DNA from: Blastomussa wellsi | Taxonomy: Eukaryota; Cnidaria; Anthozoa; Scleractinia; Plerogyridae | Assembly (NCBI GenBank): GCA_947652115.1 | Contig: OX393573.1 | Span: forward strand, 15,953,597 to 16,017,596 | DNA length: 64,000 nt | Reading direction: 5' to 3' | In this document: piece after piece, positions 18,971-31,229 of the stretch | How the letters are laid out: each line of letters starts with the position of its first letter | Numbering within the stretch: position 1 is the stretch's first letter | The notes under the pieces: model-generated | Seen by the model: only the letters and a program-made list of their open reading frames with translations | Database searches by the model: none | What the model was told of the DNA's origin: nothing | Made by a program: the position numbers and the translations under genes

Positions 18971-21936
18971 AAGTGCAGGTCTTGATGTATTGAACTGAAC
19001 AGAGTGAACGAGTATGAAATCAAGAGTATAAAATGCTAGATATCTTTATTAAGCATTTGACGTTGCCGGCGAGGCTGTAGATTGCGGCTCTTTAACAAGT
19101 TTCTTTGGAAGCCGGAAAAACTGAAGAAGCCTTCACAGCAAATTTAAAGCTGACGGAGCAAGATTACTAGAGTGACCACTTAATTTATAATTGAAGTTCA
19201 GTAACATACGTTTGACTTTGTAACCTGTCCCTCATTTTTGGAAGCCATTCGACCGAAATGGCCAACATGTGAATTTGTTTTAGAAGACAAAAAGGCCTCA
19301 CTTGTTTAGAAGACAAAGAGGCCTCCCTTGTCGACGATGAGACAAAATATTTTGCTTTATTTTATAAACCAAAGAGCTGCATTTGTATTTTTAAGAGATT
19401 ATCTGGCCAAACGCCCACATATTGTTATCCGAGTATTTTTACAGAATAATTATCAATGGGGCCGGCTTGTTTGCCTGTGGATATCCCCAAACGGGGCAAA
19501 TTGCGGCTCAGAAAGTAGACATTTTATCGTCTTTGTATTTATTTTAAACATGTTGAATAATGTAAAATACATTTTTATTCGTAGTATTTAACAGAAATAT
19601 GAAAATGCAAAAGTATGAATTAAATTATTTCTTCAAACACAATGCAGTGATTCCCATTAGGGAGTCATAACATTATTTTTGTTGTCATAATAGAATGATG
19701 ATCTCAGCCGCAGCGGAAAAATGTAATCTTCCGTTGTCCGCCCTTGCTCATTTCCGTTTTTCAAATAATAGTTACTTTTGCTTCAGAGCCAAAAACAACT
19801 TTGCGTAGGATACTTTAGAAGGTCAGGTTGACTGCTAAAATATTTTTTATTTCAGCCCACTAAAAACTTCAAAAACAAACTACCTGAATGCTTGTCTTTG
19901 AATATTCCCCCCCTGAAGGGGAATGATTTGTTCACAGAGAAGGATTAATTAAGTGCTGTTCATTTTGTAAATAATTGGTCGAAAACATTTCCGAACCGAC
20001 AGCATGATCTAATTTGGCAGTGAACGGAAATTCTTTATCTAGTTAGTTCCAAATTGGAGAAGTTTTACTTTCTTACTATTAGAACTCGGTTTTCCTTTCC
20101 ACTGCAGGAAATGCTTGTATAATTGCTTGGGTACGCTGGTCTATGCATTTCTGTCTTTAGATCCATTTCGAACGTAATTTCATGTTATGCCCAGTACCGA
20201 AAAAATTTGTCCGCGAAACCTGAAGAAAATGATAGGAGATATTAGTAGTAATATTCGACTTACAATCTCAATGAGGGACTGGACTCATCGCAATACGCCT
20301 GTTACCCTGGTCCAGAGGTTTTTCTTATACTCCTGTCCGCACAAAGCAACAGACCGCACCCCACCCCCACTCCCGTCAATTTAGAATACGTGGGGAAGGT
20401 AATATCATTTTTGGGTGGATGTACGTTTCCACTCTTCCAGTTGAGCTAATATAATTTAAAATAACTATATCTAAATATGACAACGGGGCCACAATGTCGA
20501 AAGGGACAAAAGAATCGAGAACCTTAAAAACCATTCCCCATTCCCTGGAACACAGGAAAAGAGCCCATATATGGTATTACCGCCGTCTCCCCGGAAACAC
20601 TGTACTGGAAGCATATCCTCAAATCGCTAAGCTTTCAAGGTAATTTCGATCAACAGAAATTAATTTTTTGACTGGGATCTTTTTAAAAGATCTTTAAGGC
20701 TAAGAAACGCTGTTTGCTTGACTGATAGTGAATTGGGCTATCTGATTGACTGAAAATGGATTACAAACCTCGTGTTTTTATTAATGCTGGTAGAACGACT
20801 GTCAAAATTGAAAATGGAAGTGATGTTTTGTCTTCCAAGATTATCAGTCAGATCTCATTGAAGGTAACTGATTAAGCAAAACGCCCTGTTGAACAACCCA
20901 GTTACAGGCGGTCAAATTGGCCAAATCAACATGAGAAGACTTAAAGTACCATCCACAGACTTGTTAACTAAGCAAAGGACCACTTGAACTAAAGATAAAT
21001 ACTGTCAGAAATTTTTATTAGTCCCTTAGTTTCAGGAAAGTATATTGCAGAGATGTCAACCTAAAAAAATCTAAATCCGGAAGACCGCCAATTTTGCGTC
21101 ACGATACCTCTTCTCTCCTCAAAACGGAGTTTAAAATAGAACTGTGACAATTTATCTACAAAAATGTGTCAAATATTTCAAAACTTCCTCCCAACATTGG
21201 CCAAAGTAGGAGTGAAAATTGGCATTTCAGGAAGTTTCCTTCGTATCCGGGAGATTTGGTGACCCGCATCCGAGTAATTTATTCCGCATCCGGGAGACTC
21301 CTGGATGTGCGCTATGACGAGGATCCATGAGTCACGAAAGTCTTTTTACTCTCTGTGATAACAGTGACGTGGGACGCTGTCTTAAATTTAAAGGTGTAGC
21401 ACAGAAGTCAGAAAATTTATTTTTTAATATATATTAAACTGAACAGGAAAATAAAAATGTAATAGTATCAGAATTAATTCCTTTTAGCCATTGTGCCAGA
21501 CGGTGTACAGTTAACACATTCCAGCAGTAAGATACGTCAATTTTTGGAAGTCATTTCGCAATTATTATATTCTTCCTTTGTATGTCACCGAGTATGGAAA
21601 CGATAGCATGAGAAGTGAAATTCAACCATCCTCTTCCCGAATTTATGTTCAGTTCGCGTTAATAACAGAACTTTTAGTTGTTTACCATCATTGAAATGGG
21701 CCAAGGCGCGGCCTTAATTAATTTTTCATTTCAATTGTGCAGGATTACAGGCTCGCTGTGACTCAAACCATCCATAAACGACAACAATGAAAAGCTGAGT
21801 CATTGTTCCCGTTGCGTGACGGCGTGAACGTGACAAGTACTGGCGTGGTTCGCAGTGTCTTCTGTGTTTACAGCAGGATCTCGATCTCGCTTTTATCTTC
21901 TAGCTTTTCGTGTGATTAATATTTGCTTGTTCAACC
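18971..21936. other. intergenic stretch upstream of MGST1
   Basis: No supported gene. A 27-bp motif with AGAAGACAAAGAGGCCTC is duplicated in tandem at about 19276-19331. Degenerate CATCCGGGAGAC words occur near 21240-21305. The MGST1 promoter should lie in the last few hundred bases; no clear TATA box was found. Confidence 0.45.
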
Positions 21937-24177
21937 ATGGTAACACTAAACTTGGATGATCGCTTGCTCGCTGCATATCTTTTCTATGGCAGCATTCTTT
22001 TGCTGAAAACTTGGGCCATGTCGTTTTTCACCGTAAGACATCGCCTGATGAACAAGGTGAGACCTCAACAAGTTGCACAATGACGGACAACTGTCCCAAA
22101 TTACGAGGGATTGGCGAGAATTTCTAGTTATAAAGAAATTAAGGTTGCAGTAAAGGTCCAAATCATTAGATTGTATAAAAGTTACCTGCATTTATAAGGC
22201 GAATAATAATGACAACTGCGAACTCACTTCGCTAGTAAGCAGTATTAATGATTGGAGGACGGCTAGTTCATTTACACATTTCCAAGCTTTTGTGTTGTTA
22301 ACATTGGAGCCGCGATCACGCGCCGTTGACGAGGAGTACGCACGTGTAGTCGTTGAGAGCATTCCAGGGTAATCTGTATGCAAGATGATTGTTTACCTTT
22401 CTAGTGGAACTCGATGGAGTGTCACTGTGTGCATCGCAAATGACCTACCGTAAAATCCCATGTTAAGGCTACCCCCCCTGTTTTAAGCCCTCACCGGATG
22501 TAAGCCATCCATTTGCTAACGAAGATATTTATATTCCGATTATAAGCCCCCAGATATATATAAGCCCCCCCCCCTTTTATAAGACCATCTCATGCATCAG
22601 TGCGTTCCTTTTAATTTGCATTTCTTTACAAACAAATTTTTTTAATCAAAAGTTATTGGCTGCTGAGTTTGAGTAACACTTTTTTCGTTCCAGTCGCGAG
22701 TGATTTATCAATGTTTTTGAAATAAGCAGAAGCATTTTTTTATTCCGCTTATATGCCCCCCCCCCCCCCGGATTTAAGCCCCCGTTTATAAGCCCACCTC
22801 AAACCCCAGATCAAGCCCAGGGATTTTACGTGAGATTTTACGGTATTAGAATATGCAAATAACTGAATGATTCATTAATGTGTGAGACTCGACAGCGCGA
22901 ACGAGAAATGCCCAAGAACGCAACGCAGCGAGCCCGGTTAGGGCTCGAACCCGGACTGTCCGTCGATACTGAGTCTAGCTAACCATTACTGCCTCCTCCA
23001 CATACTTTTCTTTTCTTTATCGCAAAGAGCGATTGAGAGAGACTGGGATTTAGTAAGAAAGCGCGAGCGGAAGCTGGTAGCCAGTGAGGAGCGCGAGCGC
23101 GGGGAGCGATGGGAAGGGGGAAAATAGCGATTCCTCTCCTCCCCATGATTCCCTGCGCCCCCTTTTTTCTCTTTCATAATCGACTCCCACATAAAACGAA
23201 CCTGTTTATCTCTATACAGGCACTACCCAGTCCGGAGGACTATGGAGGAAAGGACAAAGATAAACCAGTTCCACACAATGCTGATGTGGAGAGAGTTCGA
23301 AGGTATTTTTCTTATTCGAGCTCATGCTAGTAGACCAGTGTACTCAAATGTACCCAAATCTTCTGTGCGGAAAACAAGAGATAAAGAAGTAAAAGACTCC
23401 TTTGGCTACAAGATTTTTTAGGGTTGAACAATACCTCATTGCATAAATCGTGATGTGGCGGATCCAGGAAATTCAAAGACAGGGGGCCAAGGTAATTGTG
23501 GCAGAGCAGCCCAACCTGAAAGGAAAAATAATAAATTCCTGAATGGATGATACCGCTCTAAAGACCGTTGGTCATAAGTTTTTCGAAAATAATAGAACAA
23601 AGGGGTTGCCGCGGCCCCCTTTAAATCCGCCCCAACCTCGTTCCCGGGATCTCTCGATGAGAGACCTTGGAACGAGGTTGAATCCGCCCCTTCGTGCAGA
23701 AATCAATAGCAAATTTATGATGAGAGTGAATGCCAGGCCCGTTTGAAAATTTCACAAAATAAAGTTGGGGACCTCAGCTTCTCGCATCGAGGCCACGCCT
23801 GAAAAAATGAATCGAGGAGTTTTGGGGTAAACGGACTAAAAGAAAGACCCTTAAAATTTAATTTATGCTTCTATAGTTTTGGAAATTGTTACATAACGTT
23901 ACTTCTTTCCTATTTAAATTTCAGAGCTCATCTCAATGATCTGGAAAACATCCCAATTTTTTTGCTTGTTGCTTTGCTGTACATGTTGACCCGCCTGCCT
24001 GCCATTAGAGCCATTTGGTGCCTGCGTATCTTCACAGCTGCCAGAATCCTACACACCATTTCCTACTTGAACGCCATCAGCACGACAAGGGGCATGGGTT
24101 TTTTGATCGGGGCAGCTTGCACTGCATTTCTGGCGAGCAATGTGCTGTACTCAGCTGTTAAAACCGGCGTGTTTTAG
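21937..24177 (+). CDS. MGST1: microsomal glutathione S-transferase 1 (MAPEG family)
   Basis: Three exons join in phase: 21937-22056 (40 codons, donor GTGAGA), 23220-23302 and 23925-24177 (stop TAG), 151 residues against about 155 in vertebrate MGST1. MAPEG proteins are trimeric four-helix enzymes of the ER and outer mitochondrial membrane that conjugate glutathione to electrophiles and reduce lipid hydroperoxides. The diagnostic VERVRRAHLNDLENI segment spans the exon 2/3 junction, and TAARILHTISYLNAI matches the family's third-helix region. Hydrophobic spans near residues 10-30, 80-100, 105-120 and 130-148 fit four membrane helices. A truncated second copy lies at 36175, on the far side of the histone cluster. 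Confidence 0.93.
22446..22845. mobile_element. MITE with TACCGTAAAATC ends and TATAAGCCCC repeats
   Basis: Inverted ends TACCGTAAAATC (22446-22457) and GATTTTACGGTA (22834-22845) bound 400 bp. The interior repeats ATAAGCCCCC words, including two poly-C runs (near 22567 and 22756). It lies in MGST1 intron 1. Confidence 0.7.
22906..23002 (-). mobile_element. tRNA-derived SINE, head fragment
   Basis: Minus-strand tRNA-like head with a B-box (GGTTCGAGCCC), related to the SINE copies at 46738, 47098 and 62998. Only the head and a short body piece (CCAAGAACGCAACGCA) are present. MGST1 intron 1. Confidence 0.6.
23633..23680. repeat. short hairpin CAACCTCGTTCC...GGAACGAGGTTG
   Basis: A perfect 12-bp inverted repeat with an inner hairpin (CTCTC/GAGAG) in MGST1 intron 2. 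Related words occur near 36030 and 63850, suggesting a dispersed foldback family. Confidence 0.6.
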
Positions 24178-25005
24178 TCATGGACTTATCGATCAGCCTA
24201 TTATAGCGAACGCCTTCATATAGTAGAGTTTGTAGTGTTCGTAATCTGGAAAATACAGATTCAAATGTTTCACAGACGTAATCAATGTTCTTATTTAATT
24301 TATAGAAAAGAATCAGTTCTTATCACAAGACTGACGATTAACCAAGTTAAATCGTAAAGTAATTCAAAACAGCATTTTGATCAGGGACGGATCAGTTTTG
24401 TGTGGCCGAAAAATTAAAATTAAATTTTCTACAGCTAAACACAGCGGTAGCTTCTTTTAACGACAAGCTGGAGGTTGACATGTGCATCAAATTGCGCGCG
24501 TTTGTTTCCTACTAGCCGCGCGACGCTGCATTTTCTCGTGAAAGGCGGAAAACAAGATCCAAAACTTCACAAAGCTTCTGGTTGTAGGTATCATACATGC
24601 GTTAATTTTGTTGCGCGCAGTTTTGCCAACGAAGAAAGTTCCTCTTCTTCTTTCGGTGCTAATGAATCGTTGGGGACATTTTGCTCAATATGTTCCAAAA
24701 ACTGCTTTATTAGAACCACTTGCTGTAAACACGAATTATTATTCTCTCAGCTAATGAGATCTGTATACTAAGTTCGTCAAAAGCGAGCGAAATATATTCA
24801 AAACGCGGACACAAGTGGTGCGAGTGGGAGACCGAACACGGACGTTATGTCGCGCGGCTGTTTTGTCTAAAAATTTTCTGCGATACACGACACGGATATT
24901 CCCTCGCATAAAAGTCATAAGAAATGTACAGACTGCGATGAAATTGTTACTGAAATCAGACGGAGAGTAAAACTCTGTTGTTCATTGCTTTTTATAACAT
25001 TTGGT
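24178..25005. other. intergenic DNA between MGST1 and the histone cluster
   Basis: Contains the MGST1 3' flank and AT-rich DNA. The 98-codon frame at 24475-24771 has no recognisable domain. Nothing else is supported. Confidence 0.5.
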
Positions 25006-25021
25006 GGCTCCTAAAGGAGCC
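25006..25021 (-). terminator. histone 3' stem-loop (H2B, left)
   Basis: Six-bp stem with four-base loop, GGCTCCTTTAGGAGCC in gene sense, 31 nt after the H2B stop, followed by ACCA. This is the SLBP/U7-type processing hairpin of replication-dependent histone mRNAs. Confidence 0.92.
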
Positions 25022-25052
25022 GTTTGTTTTGGCGGGAACCCACAAAGTGAGT

Positions 25053-25424
25053 TTACTTGCTGCTGGTGTACTTGGTCACAGCCTTGGTTCCTTCACTGAC
25101 GGCGTGTTTGGCCAATTCACCGGGCAGAAGCAGTCTGATGGCGGTCTGGATCTCGCGGGAGCTGATGGTTGATTTCTTGTTGTAGTGGGCAAGGCGGGAA
25201 GCTTCGGTGGCGATGCGCTCAAAGATGTCGTTGACGAACGAGTTCATGATGCCCATGGCTTTGCTGGAGATACCAGTGTCAGGGTGAACTTGCTTCAACA
25301 CCTTGTAGATGTAGATAGCATAGCTTTCCTTTCTCTTTCCCCTTCTCTTCTTCTTTCCATCAGCCGCAGCCTTTGCCTTACCGGCTTTCTTCTCGCCTTT
25401 CTTTCCTGCAACTTTGGGTGCCAT
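25053..25424 (-). CDS. H2B: histone H2B (left arm)
   Basis: 123 residues, single exon. A basic N-tail ([20 protein letters not shown]) precedes the canonical fold: [20 protein letters not shown], the [20 protein letters not shown] helix, and the C-terminal AVTKYTSSK with the conserved ubiquitinated-lysine context. It forms the H2A-H2B dimer of the nucleosome. Divergent from H2A across 294 bp; mRNA ends in a stem-loop, so it is replication dependent. Encodes the same protein as the copy at 35238-35609. Confidence 0.98.
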   Translation of the reverse strand: MAPKVAGKKGEKKAGKAKAAADGKKKRRGKRKESYAIYIYKVLKQVHPDTGISSKAMGIMNSFVNDIFERIATEASRLAHYNKKSTISSREIQTAIRLLLPGELAKHAVSEGTKAVTKYTSSK

Positions 25425-25718
25425 GTCTGTAGATCAGAATGGATTTGAATGCCTGAAACTCGATTCGTGTTGTATTTATACTGAAATCAGGAAAAGATCA
25501 ATTACCATACGGATCGAAATCCTCGATTACTGATTGGTTATTATGTCGAACTGACCCCCCGAGAGCAATTTTCTTTGCCATTCATTCTTGACATTCATTT
25601 GTATACAACCCAGGAAAGTTGTGATTGGCGGATTTCGATCCATCTTGCATAACAACTAGCTATAAATATTGCAGTTTGAAAACATTTCAGTAATCTTTCA
25701 TTTCTTTGACTATCGAAC
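25425..25718. promoter_or_regulatory. divergent H2B/H2A promoter (left)
   Basis: H2B side: TATAAATA (complement near 25473-25480), GGATTTCGATCC (complement of 25511-25522) and CCAAT (complement near 25532). H2A side: ATTGG (25624), GGATTTCGATCC (25630-25641) and TATAAATA (25661-25668). Both genes have CCAAT (either strand), then the 12-bp element, then TATA, with the element in the same orientation relative to transcription. Confidence 0.8.
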
Positions 25719-26099
25719 ATGTCTGGCCGCGGTAAAGGAAAAGCAAAAGGCACCAAATCCAAGAGCCGCTCATCCCGAGCTGGGCTTCAGTTCCCAGTTG
25801 GTCGTATCCATCGTCTTCTCCGCAAAGGCAACTATGGCGAGCGTGTTGGTGCCGGTGCTCCAGTGTACTTGGCTGCTGTGCTGGAGTATTTGAGTGCTGA
25901 GATCCTCGAGTTGGCGGGCAACGCTGCTCGCGACAACAAGAAGACAAGAATCATCCCCCGTCACCTTCAGCTGGCTGTCCGCAATGACGAGGAGTTGAAC
26001 AAACTGCTCGCTGGTGTCACCATCGCACAGGGAGGTGTTCTTCCCAACATCCAGGCTGTTCTTCTGCCCAAGAAGACCGAGAAGAAAGCAAAAGCTTAA
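25719..26099 (+). CDS. H2A: histone H2A (left arm)
   Basis: 126 residues, single exon, canonical H2[11 protein letters not shown] tail, [20 protein letters not shown], the acidic-patch helix ([15 protein letters not shown]) and NDEELNKLL. The C-tail is [12 protein letters not shown], lacking the SQ motif of H2A.X and the H2A.Z-specific residues, so it is the bulk replication-dependent type. Same protein as the copy at 34541-34921. Confidence 0.98.
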   Translation: MSGRGKGKAKGTKSKSRSSRAGLQFPVGRIHRLLRKGNYGERVGAGAPVYLAAVLEYLSAEILELAGNAARDNKKTRIIPRHLQLAVRNDEELNKLLAGVTIAQGGVLPNIQAVLLPKKTEKKAKA

Positions 26100-26125
26100 A
26101 TAAGCTTTGATCTACAACCACAAAC

Positions 26126-26141
26126 GGCTCCTTTAGGAGCC
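26126..26141 (+). terminator. histone 3' stem-loop (H2A, left)
   Basis: GGCTCCTTTAGGAGCC, 27 nt after the stop codon, followed by ACCA. Confidence 0.92.
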
Positions 26142-26876
26142 ACCAACTACTGCTAAAGTCTTGACCAACAGTTTCTTTTCAACTACCAAACGATACATTT
26201 TAATGACTTTTAAAATCTCAAAAATCCAATATTAGCTTTCCCTCTTTATTTTCAATTATCAAACCCTACCGAGAGATGCTTTCAACTTCCTTCTGGAGTA
26301 ATATTCCGGTAAACATTCTAAGTGTTCCAAGCCCCATTTGAACCACAAAACCTTCGTTATGAAATTGCGCCAAAACCCGAGTCACGGAAAGTTAATGACC
26401 CCTTCAACGAGCTGCACAAGGTCATTTACAAAAACTCAATTAAACGTTGCTATCCAATTATTCAATCCCAATATAAAATCTCTCCAAAAATATCAGCGGG
26501 ATTTTTCTATAGACTCGTTTTATTGTTTTAAAGGCGGTTGATGAATTGAAATGCAAATTTAGTTTGCATTTGAATGATTTGCGCGCCTAAATTGAGAGAA
26601 TAACAAATGCAAGCCAAAACCGAACTTTTTAGAAAATGCGCCAAAACTTGACTTACCTATAATTTGCTATCAATTGAAAATGCAAAACTGCATGAAGAGA
26701 CAAATCAGCCTTTCTAGCTTGTGAAAACATCACTCGTCCTTCATTTTTTACAAACTACAATTATTCTGCCCTCTTTTGAAGTCCATTACTTAATTTATAT
26801 GAAACGGCCTGTTCTTCAGGCTGCATTGAAAATTGTACTGCTGTTGAAAGTTTTAAATTGCGCGCTCAAAATGAGG
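26142..26876. other. spacer between H2A and H4 (left)
   Basis: AT-rich convergent spacer with no gene. Parts around 26300-26450 resemble the matching right-arm spacer in reverse (near 34250-34370), supporting an inverted duplication that includes non-coding DNA. Confidence 0.55.
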
Positions 26877-26924
26877 TGGCTTGGCGATGCCTTGGATGTT
26901 GTCCCGAAGGATCTTTCGGTGCCG
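26877..26924 (-). pseudogene. histone H4 gene fragment
   Basis: About 48 bp match the H4 coding region around codons for [14 protein letters not shown] (compare 27358-27408) with a few mismatches. Flanking bases are unrelated to H4. It is a relic of another H4 copy or of unequal exchange, 220 bp from the intact gene's 3' end, with no counterpart noticed in the right arm. Confidence 0.75.
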
Positions 26925-27099
26925 TAAGAAAATAATTGTTAGGTGCTGAGCAAATGCATTCAAGCATCTCCTTGTTCCTTTGCCTGCAAATGGCGCATTA
27001 CTACATTATAACTATGGCACATTTAATTTTCTGAGAACACACTAGGATATAAAGAAACTGATTTTTAGTTTATTGATCGTGACTTTTGCCAGATTTGGT

Positions 27100-27115
27100 G
27101 GCTCCTAAAAGAGCC
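27100..27115 (-). terminator. histone 3' stem-loop (H4, left)
   Basis: Gene-sense GGCTCTTTTAGGAGCC, with one G-U-type pair in the stem, 31 nt past the H4 stop. The H1 and right H4 hairpins share this CTTTTA variant. Confidence 0.9.
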
Positions 27116-27146
27116 GTTTGTTTGTGTCGACAGACTGTTTCTTCCT

Positions 27147-28475
<1,329 letters not shown>

Positions 28476-28503
28476 AGTGGATTACAACCCTCACAAAACA
28501 AAC

Positions 28504-28519
28504 GGCTCCTTTAGGAGCC
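28504..28519 (+). terminator. histone 3' stem-loop (H3, left)
   Basis: GGCTCCTTTAGGAGCC, 29 nt after the stop, followed here by AACA rather than ACCA. Confidence 0.9.
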
Positions 28520-30608
28520 AACACATGAATAAAAGCAATGACCAATGGTTTTGTTAAAGCATTTGTTAAAAAGGATACCTCGAAATACTAGCAATTCAGA
28601 TTTTGAGAAAAAAAAGAGAGAAAATCGAGAGATTGTAACGATCGATGAGTCAGAGAAGTTAGACAGTTCTTTTCAGTCCCTTCTTTCATGTGGTAAGGTT
28701 TCCAAATCCGTGAGACACGAGAGAAATGTCCAAGAGAGAGTCTTACATGAAATTTTGCCCGCGGTCAACCCAACGGAATTTTTAAAATACTCTTCCGCGC
28801 CTAAAAGAAGTTCATAACGAACCTTTCACTCTATCATCTTAGACGTCCACCAAAACCGCATAAAAACCCACAAAAAAGGACGATGCAAGACTCTTCATGT
28901 TCTTTGCTTTTAGTCTATAGAAATCTACGGGATCACTGTTCGTATTTGTGTTCATTTGTGGGCAATTCGTGTCATGTTCGCCAATGTCTCTGGAGGGATC
29001 TCGGCCCAGTTTATTTATGTCTCCGTACTCTCACGATCAATTTATTATTTATGACGAGGTAATAACCGGGTGTTGGATTTTGCTTTGTCGTCAAAACAAA
29101 CACGCAAACACTCACAAAAGTCTCGGAACATAAATATTTCTTTAGTGCATCAAATCGAAGATTCATTTTTTTCTCACAATAACATAATACATCACACTTG
29201 GAATTGTGTACCGTATCAAACTCATATGTTTTCAAACGCATCGGCAAAGATTCTTCAAAATTTCTTGTTGTGATGGGAATTACGCGCGCAGTTTCGTTTC
29301 AAATTGGCGCGCAGAACTTACCTCTACTTTTTATTTTAAACAATATAAAGTATTCCTATCTAAATCACTGGCTTAATACAGAATCAGCGCTTGATTCAAC
29401 AGAGTGGCATTCGTAAAGAAATCGTAAACAATCTGGCGATGTGTTGTTTCCAAATCACGTCATCAACAAGATCTCGTTCCGTTTTTAGCATTTTTACGCA
29501 TCGGCAAAGGTTCTTCAAAGTCTCTTGTTGCGATGGGAATTACGCGCGCAGTTTCGTTGCAAATTGGCGCGTAGTTAATCACAATAAACCGCGCGCTTCG
29601 CCCTTTCAGTTCCTTACCTCTACTTTAAAATAATAATAAGTATTGAGTATTCCTATCGAAATCACTGGCGTAAAACTGGATCAGCGCATGATTCAACATA
29701 GTGGCATTCGTAAAGAAATTGTAAACAATCCGGCGATGTGTTTCCAAATCACGTCATCAACAAGATCTCAAGATCTCGTGCCGTTTTTAGCAATTTTTAG
29801 TCATCCGTACCGTTTTAGTCTTCTACAAAAAGATTACGATTTAGGGCAAAAAAGCGTGGCAAAGCCGCCAAGAGACGTTGTCAGTTTCCACAATCCTGGT
29901 TAACAAAGAACACATCATTGTGAAAATCGGTATACAAAAATAATGATGAAAGCCTTTCATTTCTCACCTAAACTTTCTAGTAAGATTTTCATTCGCAGCG
30001 CTTGACAACGCTCAATGCTTTTAATAAATAGAACTTTAAACTAACTATGTTTAAACCGAGAAGTGTAATGTAATCAATAATCATTGCCTAGCATTACAAA
30101 TGGCGGACAGAAGGAGCTTGTCTTTGTTGTTCAAACTTAAAAGACATCCAGCAAATGGGAATAAACCTAACTTCTAATTTTATCGCAGAAACGTAAGGCT
30201 TAGTAGTTTTTCTTTCGTAGCATTTTCGATATTTTGAATAACAGTGATTTCAACAAAAGTTATTTCGCTGTAAAGACGAATTTCTGTTTAGAATGTTACT
30301 GCTTAATGAACATTAAAGCTTAAAATATCATCCCTGGCCAGTATTTATCCCAGTAATTTTGCGGCTCTAACTTAAGAAAGGTCCGGACTACAACTTTTAA
30401 TTTTTAAATTGTATTGATCTCATCCGTATAGCATTTTTATTGTAAAATACGTCGGGTAAACTAGCACAGAATTCATCGACGCCATTTTGAGACCTTGTTT
30501 CCTCGGTGGTCCGCATCTAGAACATAAACATTACACGCGCGTTCGAATGTTCATTTCGAGTCTTCCGTTCCTAAGTGATTGTGAGATTCTGCGTTCTAAA
30601 ACTGCAAG
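28520..30608. other. spacer between left H3 and H1
   Basis: About 2 kb in the palindrome centre. No gene is supported. It contains the 260-bp tandem duplication listed separately and the H1 5' region. H1 has no obvious TATAAA in the last 100 bp. Confidence 0.5.
29236..29805 (+). repeat. about 260-bp tandem duplication in the H3-H1 spacer
   Basis: Two consecutive diverged units, starting ACGCATCGGCAAAG at 29236 and 29496, share AATTACGCGCGCAGTTTCGT, GTGGCATTCGTAAAGAAAT and AAATCACGTCATCAACAAGA blocks in the same order. The second is longer by insertions. Confidence 0.85.
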
Positions 30609-31181
30609 ATGTCCGAAGCAGCTAAGTCCCCAGCTAAAAAGAAGCCATCAGCGCCTAAAAAGCCAGCCGAGCATCCACCCTACATAGAGATGATCAAGGC
30701 TGCAATTGTGGCATTGAAGGAGCGAAGCGGTTCTTCCCGCCAAGCCATCGAGAAATACATCAAAGCCAACTACAAGGTTGGTGAGGTCGGCTCGCACTTG
30801 AAGATGGCTCTAAAGAGAGGTGCAGCCAGTGGAAAACTTGTGCACACTAAAGGAGTTGGCGCTTCAGGTTCTTTCAAGGTGAGCAAAGAACAGCCAGAAA
30901 AGAAACCGAAGAAGAAGCCCGCCGCGAAGAAGAAGCCCGCGGCCAAGCCAAAGAAGCCCGCCGCCAAGAAGGCAGCGAAGAAACCAGCGGCAAAGAAGGC
31001 AGCGAAGAAACCCGCGGCTAAAAAACCAGCAGCGAAGAAACCTGCAGCTAAAAAACCAGCAGCGAAGAAGCCCGCAGCTAAAAAACCAGCCGCGAAGAAA
31101 CCCGCAGCTAAAAAGCCCGCCAAGAAAGCTGCGAAGAAACCCGCCGCGAAAAAAGCCGCCAAGAAGCCTGCCAAGAAGTGA
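30609..31181 (+). CDS. H1: linker histone H1
   Basis: 190 residues, single exon. A short Pro/Lys N-tail, the winged-helix globular domain (about 20-95: [54 protein letters not shown]), then a Lys/Ala/Pro tail of repeating KKPAAKK units. It binds linker DNA and compacts chromatin. It is the only histone gene in the window with one copy and sits near the axis of the palindrome. The tail's near-identical DNA repeats make its length prone to slippage. Confidence 0.97.
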   Translation: MSEAAKSPAKKKPSAPKKPAEHPPYIEMIKAAIVALKERSGSSRQAIEKYIKANYKVGEVGSHLKMALKRGAASGKLVHTKGVGASGSFKVSKEQPEKKPKKKPAAKKKPAAKPKKPAAKKAAKKPAAKKAAKKPAAKKPAAKKPAAKKPAAKKPAAKKPAAKKPAAKKPAKKAAKKPAAKKAAKKPAKK

Positions 31182-31213
31182 AGCGTGAACACGATTCTTC
31201 ACCAAACAAAAAC

Positions 31214-31229
31214 GGCTCTTTTAGGAGCC
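31214..31229 (+). terminator. histone 3' stem-loop (H1)
   Basis: GGCTCTTTTAGGAGCC followed by ACCAC, 32 nt past the stop. H1 is thus processed like the core histones. Confidence 0.9.

Noticed and set aside
25687..25947. Frames antisense to histone genes in both arms
   Set aside because: Overlap of highly conserved coding sequence explains them; they recur identically wherever the histone gene does.
30770..31192. 140-codon Ala/Phe/Gly-rich minus-strand frame
   Set aside because: It is the antisense of the H1 Lys/Ala/Pro tail repeats.
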